The translations under genes were made by a program, and so were the position numbers. This document shows, in pieces, positions 7,787-15,349 of a stretch of 49,152 bases of DNA. Positions within the stretch are counted from its first letter, which is position 1. Each line of letters starts with the position of its first letter. Source of the DNA: Acidobacteriota bacterium (GTDB taxonomy: Bacteria > Acidobacteriota > Vicinamibacteria > Vicinamibacterales > UBA2999); the NCBI GenBank assembly GCA_947465645.1, contig CANIBQ010000036.1:1-49152 (forward strand), given 5' to 3'. The notes under the pieces are model-generated. The model worked only from the letters and a program-made list of their open reading frames with translations. It did no database searches and had not been told where the DNA came from.

Positions 7787-9769
7787 GTGGAGGTCTTCTT
7801 TTCGGCGCTGCTGCAGGTGCTGGCCCCCCACACCTTCGGCATCATGCTCGTCGGCATCGTCATCGGGGCGCTCGTCGGCATCCTCCCCGGTCTTGGCGGG
7901 GCGGCGACGCTCGCGCTGATGCTCCCGTTCGTGTACCCGATGGATGCGGTGTCGGCGTTTGCCTTCCTGCTCGGGATGCACGCGGTGACGGCGACCACCG
8001 GAGACATCACGTCCGTCCTGTTCGGCATCCCCGGTGAAGCGACGTCGGCGGCGACGGTGCTGGACGGCTATCCGATGACCCGCCGGGGCGAGGCGGGGCG
8101 CGCGCTGGGTGCGGTGCTGTTCAGTTCGCTGGTGGGCGCGCTGCTGGGCGCGACGGTGCTGGCGCTCTCGGTGCCGGTGATTCGGCCGATCGTCCTCGCC
8201 TTCGGTCCGCCCGAGTTCCTCATGCTGACGCTGCTCGGCCTGAGCTTCATCATCTCGCTCTCGGGAAAGAACCTGATCAAGGGGTTCATCATGGCCGCCT
8301 TCGGCTTCCTGCTGGCGATGGTCGGCCTCGACCCGCAGAGCGGGATCCAGCGGTTCACGATGGGGCAGTTGTATCTGTGGGAGGGAATCAGCGTGGTGCC
8401 GGTCGTCGTCGGGTTGTTCGGCGGCGCGGAAGTGCTGCAGTTGATGATGACCAAGGGAGCCATCGCCAAGCAACGCAACGAGCTGCCGATCGCCGGCGTG
8501 ATGCAGGGGGTACGCGACACGTTCGTCCACATGGGGCTGACGCTGCGGGCCAGCGCAATTGGCGTCGGCATCGGCATGATCCCCGGGATGGGCGGGGCCG
8601 TCTCGCAGTTCATTGCGTACGCGCATGCGCAGCAGACCTCAAAGCATCCGGAGCTGTTTGGTAAAGGGTCGATCGAGGGTGTGATTGCGGCGGGCGCCGT
8701 CAACAATTCGCGCGAGGGCGGAAATCTCATCCCGACCGTCGCGTTCGGCATTCCTGGCAGCGTCTCGATGGCGATCCTGCTCAGCGTCTTCCTGATCAAG
8801 GGGCTCATTCCGGGGCCGGCGATGCTGACGCGACACCTCGACATCACCTATTCCATGGTGTGGGTGATCGTCCTCTCGAATCTCATCGGCGTGGCGATCT
8901 GCTTTCTGTTTCTCAGGCAGTTGGCGCGGCTGACGCACATCAAGGGGACGCTGCTCGTGCCGTTTCTGCTGGTGCTGAGCGCGTTCGGCGCCTTCACCGC
9001 GCACAACAGCCTGGCGGACATCGTCCTCATGCTGGCGGCGACGCTTGTCGGGCTTGCCGCAATCCGCTGGGACTGGCCCAGGGCACCGCTCCTGCTGGCG
9101 CTGGTGCTCGGCGACATCGCGGAGCGGTACCTCTTTCTCTCGTACTCACTGTATGAGTGGACGTGGCTGACGCGCCCGCTCGTCCTCCTCTTCGCGATCG
9201 TGACCGCCGCCGGCATCGCCTGGCCGTTCATCCGAAAGCGGGGTCAGACCCCATTGACGGGGGGACTCAACGAAGTTGAGTCCCCCCGTCAATGGGGTCT
9301 GACCCCGGATCGGGCGATTACGGCCGGCTTCCTGCTGCTCGCCGCGATCGTTCTGGGGGACGCGTGGGATTGGCCATTCCGATCCGGGATTTTTCCGTTG
9401 ATCACCGGCACCTTGCTGTTTGCGACAGCGCTGCTGAACCTGGGGGTGGGCAGCAGGATCCCGACCACGGTGGTCGAGGCCGAAGGGGAAGACATGCCCG
9501 ACGTATTGGCCACGGCATCGCGCGCCGAATGGATTTCGTCGCTAAGCTGGATGGCGGGCTTTTTCATCATGCTGTGGCTGCTGGGCGCGCTGGTCACGGT
9601 TCCGCTCTTCACCGCCGCGTACCTGCTGGCCGCCTCGCGCGAATCGCCGCTGATGGCTGGGGGATACGCATTGATATCGTGGGCGTTTGTCTACGGCCTG
9701 TTCGATCGGTTGCTGCACCTGCCGTTGCCGGCCGGGCTCCTGCTGACCAGGCTGGGAGTCGCATTGTGA
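7787..9769 (+). CDS. Fused TctA-TctB tripartite tricarboxylate transporter permease
   Basis: A 660-residue inner-membrane protein started by GTG 7787, 14 nt after the decarboxylase stop. Residues 1 to about 483 are a full TctA with the conserved IVIGALVGILPGLGGAATLA and TTGDITSVLFGIPGEA motifs and many membrane helices. Residues about 508-660 are a TctB-like four-helix domain starting AITAGFLLLAAIVLGDAWDW. TctA and TctB are more often separate genes. Here they are joined through 23 codons that are exactly a 69-bp perfect palindrome. TctA and TctB together form the sodium- or proton-driven permease fed by the receptor at 5211. The stop overlaps the next start (GTGA), so the permease and the molybdenum hydroxylase are coupled. 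Confidence 0.88.
   Translation: MEVFFSALLQVLAPHTFGIMLVGIVIGALVGILPGLGGAATLALMLPFVYPMDAVSAFAFLLGMHAVTATTGDITSVLFGIPGEATSAATVLDGYPMTRRGEAGRALGAVLFSSLVGALLGATVLALSVPVIRPIVLAFGPPEFLMLTLLGLSFIISLSGKNLIKGFIMAAFGFLLAMVGLDPQSGIQRFTMGQLYLWEGISVVPVVVGLFGGAEVLQLMMTKGAIAKQRNELPIAGVMQGVRDTFVHMGLTLRASAIGVGIGMIPGMGGAVSQFIAYAHAQQTSKHPELFGKGSIEGVIAAGAVNNSREGGNLIPTVAFGIPGSVSMAILLSVFLIKGLIPGPAMLTRHLDITYSMVWVIVLSNLIGVAICFLFLRQLARLTHIKGTLLVPFLLVLSAFGAFTAHNSLADIVLMLAATLVGLAAIRWDWPRAPLLLALVLGDIAERYLFLSYSLYEWTWLTRPLVLLFAIVTAAGIAWPFIRKRGQTPLTGGLNEVESPRQWGLTPDRAITAGFLLLAAIVLGDAWDWPFRSGIFPLITGTLLFATALLNLGVGSRIPTTVVEAEGEDMPDVLATASRAEWISSLSWMAGFFIMLWLLGALVTVPLFTAAYLLAASRESPLMAGGYALISWAFVYGLFDRLLHLPLPAGLLLTRLGVAL
9239..9307. 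repeat. 69-bp perfect palindrome inserted in frame at the TctA|TctB junction
   Basis: Two perfect 33-nt arms surround a 3-nt GAA loop. Each arm also holds a smaller palindrome, GGGGTC-A-GACCCC. The length is 23 codons, so the reading frame is kept with no stop codon. It encodes a polar, glycine/proline-containing linker. No similar copy was found elsewhere in the window. Confidence 0.97.
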
Positions 9770-10254
9770 AGCTACCGATACACCTTCGCGTCAACGGCCA
9801 GTCGTACGAGGAAGAAGCCGAGGCGCGCACGCTGCTCGTCCACTTCCTTCGCGAAAAGCTCGGGCTCACCGGTACCCACGTCGGCTGCGTGGTCGGCGAG
9901 TGCGGCGCGTGTTCCGTGATGGTTGACGGCGCGCTGGTGAAGTCGTGCCTGATGCTCGCCGTGCAGGCCAACGGCTGCGAGGTCACCACCGTCGAGGGGC
10001 TGGCGCAGCGAGGGAAGCTCCATCCGATCCAGGAAGCGTTCATCCATAATTTCGCGCTGCAGTGCGGCTTCTGCACGCCCGGGTTTCTCATGGCGAGCCA
10101 CGCGCTGCTCGAACGCAACCCGAATCCAACCGAGGAGCAGATTCGACAGGACCTGTCGAGCAACCTGTGCATGTGCACCGGCTACGTCCAGATCGTCGAA
10201 GCCGTCAAGGAGGCCGCGTCGCGGCTGGGTGAATGGCGCAAGACACACACATAG
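9766..10254 (+). CDS. 2Fe-2S subunit of CoxS/XdhC-type molybdenum hydroxylase
   Basis: A 162-residue small subunit started by GTG 9766 inside the permease stop. It has the N-terminal plant-type ferredoxin motif (GCVVGECGACSVMVDG and a following Cys at about residue 63). The C-terminal all-helical 2Fe-2S domain has CGFCTPGFLM and CMCTGY. It passes electrons between the molybdenum centre of the large subunit and FAD of the medium subunit. The large-subunit gene starts inside its 3' end (22-nt overlap). There is no export signal, so the enzyme is cytoplasmic. Confidence 0.95.
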   Translation: MKLPIHLRVNGQSYEEEAEARTLLVHFLREKLGLTGTHVGCVVGECGACSVMVDGALVKSCLMLAVQANGCEVTTVEGLAQRGKLHPIQEAFIHNFALQCGFCTPGFLMASHALLERNPNPTEEQIRQDLSSNLCMCTGYVQIVEAVKEAASRLGEWRKTHT

Positions 10255-12731
10255 GGGCGAGTACCCGCAGCAAGGAGGCGCCGCGCCACGTATCCGGCCG
10301 CGGCCGCTACGCCGACGATTTGGTCCTTCCCAGGATGCTTCACGCCTGCATCCTGCGCAGCCCGTACGGGCACGCCAGGATCGGTCCGGTGAACGCCGGC
10401 CGGGCCACGCAGCTCTCGGGGGTCGTCGCCGTGATCACGCCGGACGAGGTGAAGCGGCGCTCGCGGCCGTTCAAGCCGGGACGCTACGCCGCCGGCCTGC
10501 GCGTGCCGATCGCGGAGTATGCCTCCGCCGTTGACAAGGTGCGCTACGTCGGCGAGCCGGTGGCGATGGTGGCCGCGGAAACGCGAGCCAGGGCGGAGGA
10601 CGCGCTGGAGCTCGTCGAGGTCGACTACGAGCCGCTGTCGTCGGTGACCAACACAGACGATGCGGCGAAGCCGTCGGCGGCGCTGCTGTACGAGGAACTC
10701 GGAAGCAACGTCGCCTGGCAGGGACACGTGGCCTACGGCGACGTCGACGCGGCCTTCGCACGCGCCGACAGGGTCGTCCGCGAGAACCTCAAGATTCACC
10801 GCTACAGCTCGACGCCGCTCGAGCCCTTCGCCATCATCGCCGAGCACACGCCCGAGCGGCTCAACATCTGGTGCAACTCGCAGGCGCCAGAAGTGGTGTA
10901 CGAGGCAGTGACGGAAGCGCTGGGGATCGACAACGTCCGCGTCATCGTGCCCGACATCGGCGGCGGCTTCGGCCAGAAGATTCACCTGATCCGCAAGTAC
11001 GCCGTGCTGACGGCGCTCATGGCGGTGAAGACCGGCCGACCGGTCAAGTGGATCGAAGACCGCAGCGAGCACATGATGGCCGGCGGCCATTCGTGCGACC
11101 AGGAGTTCGACGTCGAGATGGCGGTGAAGTCCGACGGCGAGGTGCTGGGCGTCATCATCAGGGACACCGACGACGTGGGTGGGTCGATCAGCACGCTGAC
11201 GATTCACTTCACCAACAAGCTGAACAACCTGTTCAACACCTACAAGGTGCAGCACCTGCGACTCGAGGGGCGCTCGGTCCTCACCAACAAGTGTCCGGTC
11301 GTGCCGAACCGCGGCATCGGGAAACCCGGCATGTGCTTCATCTGGGAGCGCATGATGGACCGTATCGCGCAAGAGCTCGGGTTGGATCAGATCGAGGTGC
11401 GGCGGAAGAACCTGATCGGCGCGGATCAATTCCCCTACACCACGCCCAACGGCAACATCCACGGCAGCGGCGATTACCAGGAACTGCTCACGAGGGCGCT
11501 GAAGAACGTCGGCTACGACGACGTCCGAAAGCGCCAGGCCGAGGCGCGCGACTCTGCTGCACGTAGAGGCGTACCTCTAGGTGCGCCTGCCACACTGATC
11601 GGTATCAGCGTCGTCATTGGCGTCGAACCCGGTGGCCGCAACGCGGCTCGTGACATGGCGATCTTTCCCGAGTCGAAGCAGATGCCGGGCGCCGGCGGGG
11701 TGGAAGGTGCCACCGTCAAGATCGAGAAGAACGGGTCGATCGCCTTTACGCTGGGTTCCCCAAGCTGCGGCCAGGGGCACGAGACGACGGCGGCGCAGAT
11801 CATCGCCGACGTTCTCGGCGTCGCCCCGGAGCGCATCTCGATCACCGGCACGTTCGATTCAGCGCTCTCGCCCTGGGGCGTCTCCTCGTCGAACAGCGGC
11901 AACAACTTTCATCTCTACGACGTCGGCGCCGTCCACGGAGCGGCCACACGCCTCCGAGAGAAGGTCCTGACGCTCGCCGCGCACCTCCTGCACACCGACA
12001 AGGCCGATCTCGCGATTAGTGATGGCGTCGTGGGCCGGGTGCCGCGCCCTTCGACAGGCTCAGGGCGTCTCGAGCTTGTCGAGGGACGAAGCGGACCCGG
12101 GGGAGAAGACTCCATCACCTTCGCGCAGCTTGGCAAGATCGCCTACGGCAATCAGGCCCTGCTGCCGGAAGGCTTCGAGCCGGGGCTCGAGGCAACCTAC
12201 TATCACAGCCATCCTCACGCCAACCCGCTGATGCTGCCCGACGCGCACGGCCGCGTGCGCGCGCAGTACACCTTCTCGTCGGCGGCACACGCCGCGATTG
12301 TCGAGGTCGATACCCACACCGGGCGCGTCCGTGTGCTCCGCTACGTCATCGTCAGCGACAACGGCACGCTGATCAACCCGTCGGTGGTCGACGGCCAGAT
12401 TTACGGATCCGCGGCGCACGGAATCTCGGTGGCGTTGGGCGAAGGGTTCGTCTACGGTGCCGAAGGCCAGTTGCTGACACTCACGCTGCTCGATTACGGC
12501 AAGTCGACGACGCTGGAGACGCCGCATATCGAGATCGAGCACTACCCGATACCGGATCCGTTTACCACGCTCGGCCAGAAGGCTGCTGGTGAAGGCGCCG
12601 CGATTCCGTCGCCCGCCGCGATTGCCGGCGCCGTCGAAGACGCGCTCGCGCCACTCGGCGTGAAAGTCCGCCACCTGCCACTGTCGCCGGAGCGCGTGTG
12701 GCGTTTGATTCATGACACTCAACGTACGTAA
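10233..12731 (+). CDS. Molybdopterin-binding large subunit of CoxL/aldehyde-oxidase-type hydroxylase
   Basis: An 832-residue protein of the xanthine dehydrogenase superfamily. It has VPDIGGGFGQKIHL at the molybdopterin site, an active-site loop PNRGIGKPGMCFIWER, and KAAGEGAAIPSP carrying the expected catalytic Glu near the C-terminus. The loop is neither the AYRCSFR of true CO dehydrogenase nor the usual AYRGAGRPE form, so a CO substrate is unlikely. The enzyme probably hydroxylates an aromatic or heteroaromatic ring or an aldehyde with water-derived oxygen. Two palindromic insertions lie in frame: 11559-11584 (giving ARRGVPLGAP) and 12043-12090 (giving RPSTGSGRLELVEG). Neither is expected in the family fold. 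The natural substrate is unknown. Confidence 0.9.
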   Translation: MAQDTHIGASTRSKEAPRHVSGRGRYADDLVLPRMLHACILRSPYGHARIGPVNAGRATQLSGVVAVITPDEVKRRSRPFKPGRYAAGLRVPIAEYASAVDKVRYVGEPVAMVAAETRARAEDALELVEVDYEPLSSVTNTDDAAKPSAALLYEELGSNVAWQGHVAYGDVDAAFARADRVVRENLKIHRYSSTPLEPFAIIAEHTPERLNIWCNSQAPEVVYEAVTEALGIDNVRVIVPDIGGGFGQKIHLIRKYAVLTALMAVKTGRPVKWIEDRSEHMMAGGHSCDQEFDVEMAVKSDGEVLGVIIRDTDDVGGSISTLTIHFTNKLNNLFNTYKVQHLRLEGRSVLTNKCPVVPNRGIGKPGMCFIWERMMDRIAQELGLDQIEVRRKNLIGADQFPYTTPNGNIHGSGDYQELLTRALKNVGYDDVRKRQAEARDSAARRGVPLGAPATLIGISVVIGVEPGGRNAARDMAIFPESKQMPGAGGVEGATVKIEKNGSIAFTLGSPSCGQGHETTAAQIIADVLGVAPERISITGTFDSALSPWGVSSSNSGNNFHLYDVGAVHGAATRLREKVLTLAAHLLHTDKADLAISDGVVGRVPRPSTGSGRLELVEGRSGPGGEDSITFAQLGKIAYGNQALLPEGFEPGLEATYYHSHPHANPLMLPDAHGRVRAQYTFSSAAHAAIVEVDTHTGRVRVLRYVIVSDNGTLINPSVVDGQIYGSAAHGISVALGEGFVYGAEGQLLTLTLLDYGKSTTLETPHIEIEHYPIPDPFTTLGQKAAGEGAAIPSPAAIAGAVEDALAPLGVKVRHLPLSPERVWRLIHDTQRT
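11559..11584. repeat. In-frame hairpin in the large-subunit gene
   Basis: Inverted repeat GCAC-G-TAGAGG, loop CGTA, CCTCTA-G-GTGC: a 6-bp inner stem, one mismatch, then a 4-bp outer stem. It falls in a stretch of low similarity to the family and keeps the frame open. Confidence 0.7.
12043..12090. repeat. In-frame class 3 palindromic repeat (TCGACAGGCTCAGGG type)
   Basis: Contains GCCCTTCGACAGGCTCAGGGC, itself a small inverted repeat, followed by a segment ending TTGTCGAGGG that pairs with CCCTTCGACA. The translation PSTGSGRLELVEG is a low-complexity insert in the large subunit. A related element lies at 31555-31590. Confidence 0.75.
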
Positions 12732-12775
12732 ACCCATCGTACGTAAACCCACCGTACGTAAACCCACCGTACGTA
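12723..12775 (+). repeat. 15-bp tandem repeat, 3.5 copies
   Basis: Units CGTACGTAAACCCAT/C begin at 12723, 12738 and 12753, with a partial unit at 12768-12775. Each contains the palindrome TACGTA. The first unit supplies the TAA stop of the large-subunit gene, and the array fills the gap to the FAD subunit together with the hairpin at 12778. Confidence 0.95.
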
Positions 12776-12777
12776 GT

Positions 12778-12795
12778 GTCCGGCTTCAGCCGGAC
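12778..12795. repeat. Class 1 hairpin (TTCA loop)
   Basis: GTCCGGC, loop TTCA, GCCGGAC: a perfect 7-bp stem 11 nt before the FAD-subunit start codon. No T tract follows, so it does not resemble an intrinsic terminator. Confidence 0.85.
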
Positions 12796-12806
12796 CTGAG
12801 ATAACG

Positions 12807-13700
12807 ATGTATCCCGCAGAGTTCGAATACTTCGCACCTGCCAGCGTCGATGAAGCGCTGGAGCTGCTGGCCAGTCACGGCGAGGATGCGAAGATCCTCG
12901 CCGGAGGGCAGAGCCTCATCCCGATGATGAAGCTGCGGATTGCGAGCCCCCGCTATCTCATCGACGTCAATCGCATCCCTGCGCTGAGAGGCCTCAAGCA
13001 GGAGGGCGACCGCCTCGTGATGGGCGCGCTGTGCCGCCATGCCGAGATCGAGCAATCGCCGCTCATCCGCGAGCGTTTGTCGCTGATGACCGATGCCGCG
13101 AGCCAGACGGCCGACGTCCAGGTGCGCAACCGCGGCACCGTCGGCGGGAGCCTCGCCCACGCCGATCCGGCGGGAGATTGGCCGGCGGCGCTGCTGGCGC
13201 TCGACACGAGGGTGACGATCGCTGGCCGTGAGGGACTTCGCACGGTGCCGTTGAGCGAGTTCATTGTCGACGCGTACACCACGCAGCTCGGTCCGATCGA
13301 GATGCTGACGGAAGTGTCCGTCGCCCTGCCGAGGGCACCAAGCGGGGGAGCGTACGTGAAGTTCGAGAAGCGGGCCGGCGATTTCGCCGTTGCGAGCCTC
13401 GGCGTTCAGCTCGAGCTCGCCGAGAGCGGACAGCTTCGCGCGGTCGCCGTCAGCCTCGGGGCGCTCGGCGCGATGCCGTCGCGCGCGCGCGCGGCGGAGG
13501 ATCTGCTGCGCGGCCGGGAGGCGACACCGGAGCTCCTGACCGAAGCCGAACAACTGGTGCGGGCCGAGGCCCAACCCTTCGACGATACGCGAGGATCCGT
13601 CGAGTACAAGCGCCACCTCGCCGGCGTCCTCTTCCGGCGCGCCTTCGCGGCGGCACTCGATCGAGCCAGCGGCCGCGACGTAAAAACGCTCCACGTCTAG
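12807..13700 (+). CDS. FAD-binding medium subunit of CoxM-type molybdenum hydroxylase
   Basis: A 297-residue protein of the CO dehydrogenase flavoprotein family. FAD-binding motifs are AGGQSLIPMMKLR near residues 32-44 and TVGGSLAHADPAGD near residues 111-124; the C-terminal CoxM domain is present. It completes the small/large/medium set, in the order S-L-M. A 75-bp gap with a tandem repeat and a hairpin separates it from the large subunit, unlike the overlapping joins upstream. Expression of this subunit might therefore be tuned separately. Start ATG 12807 gives the normal MYPAEFEYFAPASVDEAL start. Confidence 0.93.
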   Translation: MYPAEFEYFAPASVDEALELLASHGEDAKILAGGQSLIPMMKLRIASPRYLIDVNRIPALRGLKQEGDRLVMGALCRHAEIEQSPLIRERLSLMTDAASQTADVQVRNRGTVGGSLAHADPAGDWPAALLALDTRVTIAGREGLRTVPLSEFIVDAYTTQLGPIEMLTEVSVALPRAPSGGAYVKFEKRAGDFAVASLGVQLELAESGQLRAVAVSLGALGAMPSRARAAEDLLRGREATPELLTEAEQLVRAEAQPFDDTRGSVEYKRHLAGVLFRRAFAAALDRASGRDVKTLHV

Positions 13701-13706
13701 TACTGT
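13701..13706 (+). promoter_or_regulatory. -10 box of the old-yellow-enzyme gene
   Basis: TACTGT directly follows the upstream stop codon and lies 7 nt before ATG 13714, with no Shine-Dalgarno sequence. This suggests an independent, leaderless transcript. Confidence 0.45.
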
Positions 13707-13713
13707 AGGAAGA

Positions 13714-14850
13714 ATGGCCCGCCTGTTCGATCCCCTCTCGATCCGCGATATCACGTTTGCCAACCGCGTGTTCGTCTCCCCGATGTGCGAGTACTCGAGC
13801 GTTGACGGCCACGCGAACGACTGGCACGTCGTCCATCTTGGCAGCCGTGCCGTCGGCGGCGCGGGGCTGGTGCTCACCGAGGCCACGGCGGTGACGCCGG
13901 AAGGACGCATCACGCCGGAAGACCTTGGCATCTACCTCGATGAGCACATCGAGTCGCTGGCTCGCATCGTCCGCTTCATTCACGAGCAGGGGAGTGTCGC
14001 CGGCATGCAGCTCGCGCATGCGGGACGCAAGGGCAGCACCTATCGGCCGTGTGACGGCCAGGGAGCGATCCCTGAGAACGCCGGCGGCTGGACGGTGCCG
14101 GCGCCGAGTGCGATTCCTTTCGCGGAGTCGTTTCCCATGCCGAAGGAGCTGACGCGCGAGGCGATCCAGAAGATCGTGGTCGCATTCGCCGAGGCCGCGC
14201 GCCGGGCGCTTGCCGCCGGCTTTCGCGTCATCGAAATCCACGCGGCCCACGGCTACCTGATCCATGAGTTCCTCTCGCCTCTGAGCAATCACCGGAAGGA
14301 CGAGTACGGCGGGTCGTTCGACAACCGCACCCGGATCCTTCACGAGGTCGTCGCCGCCGTGCGCGCCGTCTGGCCGGAGCGCCTGCCATTGTTCGTGCGG
14401 TTGTCGGTCACCGATTGGACGGAGGGCGGGTGGGACGTCGAGCAGTCGGTCGAAGTCTCGCGTGCGCTCGAGCGGCTCGGCGTCGATCTGATCGACTGCT
14501 CGTCTGGCGGCAACGTGCCGCGCGCCTCGATTCCCGTGGGTCCCGGGTATCAGACGCCGTTTGCCGAACGCATCCGCAAGGAAGCCGGCATCATGACCGG
14601 CGCCGTCGGCATGATCACGTCGCCTGCGCAGGCCGATCAGATCGTCGGCACCGGCCAGGCGGACGCGGTGCTCATTGCCCGCGAGTTCCTGCGCGATCCC
14701 TACTGGCCGCTGCGCGCCGCGCGTGAGTTGGGACAGACGATCTCGTGGCCGGCCCAGTACCTGAGGGTCGCGCCAGAAGGAGCGCCACGCCGCCCCTCCG
14801 GCGGGTCCGCTTCGCGGAACCCGCCCTACGTGCAGCCCAATCGCACGTAG
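13714..14850 (+). CDS. NADH:flavin oxidoreductase, old yellow enzyme family (YqjM/NamA type)
   Basis: A 378-residue FMN-dependent (beta/alpha)8 ene-reductase. It has the YqjM-type Cys in FVSPMCEYSSVDG, the substrate-binding region QLAHAGRKGS, IHAAHGYLIHEFLSPLSN and the C-terminal FMN phosphate site. Such enzymes reduce activated C=C bonds; some relatives act on ring intermediates. Given the upstream UbiD and molybdenum hydroxylase genes, it may reduce an unsaturated product of that pathway. The last ~20 residues (RRPSGGSASRNPPYVQPNRT) are encoded by a palindromic repeat and are not part of the family fold. The original stop seems to have been lost or moved by that insertion. Confidence 0.92.
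   Translation: MARLFDPLSIRDITFANRVFVSPMCEYSSVDGHANDWHVVHLGSRAVGGAGLVLTEATAVTPEGRITPEDLGIYLDEHIESLARIVRFIHEQGSVAGMQLAHAGRKGSTYRPCDGQGAIPENAGGWTVPAPSAIPFAESFPMPKELTREAIQKIVVAFAEAARRALAAGFRVIEIHAAHGYLIHEFLSPLSNHRKDEYGGSFDNRTRILHEVVAAVRAVWPERLPLFVRLSVTDWTEGGWDVEQSVEVSRALERLGVDLIDCSSGGNVPRASIPVGPGYQTPFAERIRKEAGIMTGAVGMITSPAQADQIVGTGQADAVLIAREFLRDPYWPLRAARELGQTISWPAQYLRVAPEGAPRRPSGGSASRNPPYVQPNRT
14797..14829 (-). repeat. Class 2 palindromic repeat (GAA loop), copy 2
   Basis: An exact 33-bp reverse complement of 5140-5172. The hairpin core is 14800-14825. It overlaps the 3' end of the old-yellow-enzyme gene and supplies its last codons. Confidence 0.9.
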
Positions 14851-14876
14851 GCCGGGTGCTGCGAAGCAGACCCGGC
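14851..14876 (+). repeat. Class 2 palindromic repeat, copy 3 (covarying)
   Basis: GCCGGGT, one bulged G, CTGC, loop GAA, GCAG, ACCCGGC. The architecture is the same as copies 1 and 2, but base pairs are changed on both sides of the stem, so pairing is preserved. It separates two convergent genes. Confidence 0.85.
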
Positions 14877-14881
14877 GCCTC

Positions 14882-15271
14882 CTACGGGATGTACGCGATG
14901 CAGTCGATCTCGACGCGCAATCCCGGACCGGGAAGCGCCGCAGCCTGGATGGTCGTGCGGGCGGGACGATGGTCACCGAACATGCGCCCGTAGACCTCGT
15001 TCATGCGCGAGAACTCACTGATATCAATCAGGAAGACGCCGCAACGAAGCACGTGCTGCAGGCTCGATCCGGCCGCGATGAGGATCGCTTCGACGTTCTT
15101 GAGCACCTGCTCGGTCTGCGTCTCGACGTCCGCGCCCGCGAGCACGCCCGTCCTGGGATCGCGGGCCCCCTGGCCTGACACGAACACGAGGCGCTCGAAC
15201 ACCACCGCTGGCGAATAGGGACCCATCGGCGGCGGACCATCGTCAGGCTTCACGCAAGAGTGCTCACTCAT
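14882..15271 (-). CDS. RidA-family (YjgF/YER057c/UK114) protein, probable enamine/imine deaminase
   Basis: 129 residues, the usual family length. Start ATG 15271 follows an AAGGAGACTG ribosome-binding site. Conserved stretches are GPYSPAVVFERLVFVSGQGARDP and a C-terminal ARTTIQAAALPGPGLRVEIDCIAY; the Arg in ART is the expected carboxylate-binding residue. RidA proteins hydrolyse reactive enamines/imines, and pathway-specific members deaminate ring-cleavage products such as 2-aminomuconate. Its place beside the catabolic block could mean the substrate contains nitrogen, but housekeeping RidA function is equally possible. It is transcribed convergently with the old-yellow-enzyme gene. Confidence 0.88.
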   Translation of the reverse strand: MSEHSCVKPDDGPPPMGPYSPAVVFERLVFVSGQGARDPRTGVLAGADVETQTEQVLKNVEAILIAAGSSLQHVLRCGVFLIDISEFSRMNEVYGRMFGDHRPARTTIQAAALPGPGLRVEIDCIAYIP

Positions 15272-15349
15272 CAGTCTCCTTTGGCCTGGCCGCTATAAGA
15301 TCACGTCGCATTCTGAACCGGCCACAACGAAAACGGAGGATAGCAGGTG

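Noticed and set aside
10233..12731. True aerobic CO dehydrogenase
   Set aside because: The large subunit lacks the AYRCSFR active-site loop, and the neighbours (UbiD, Tct transporter) point to organic acid catabolism.
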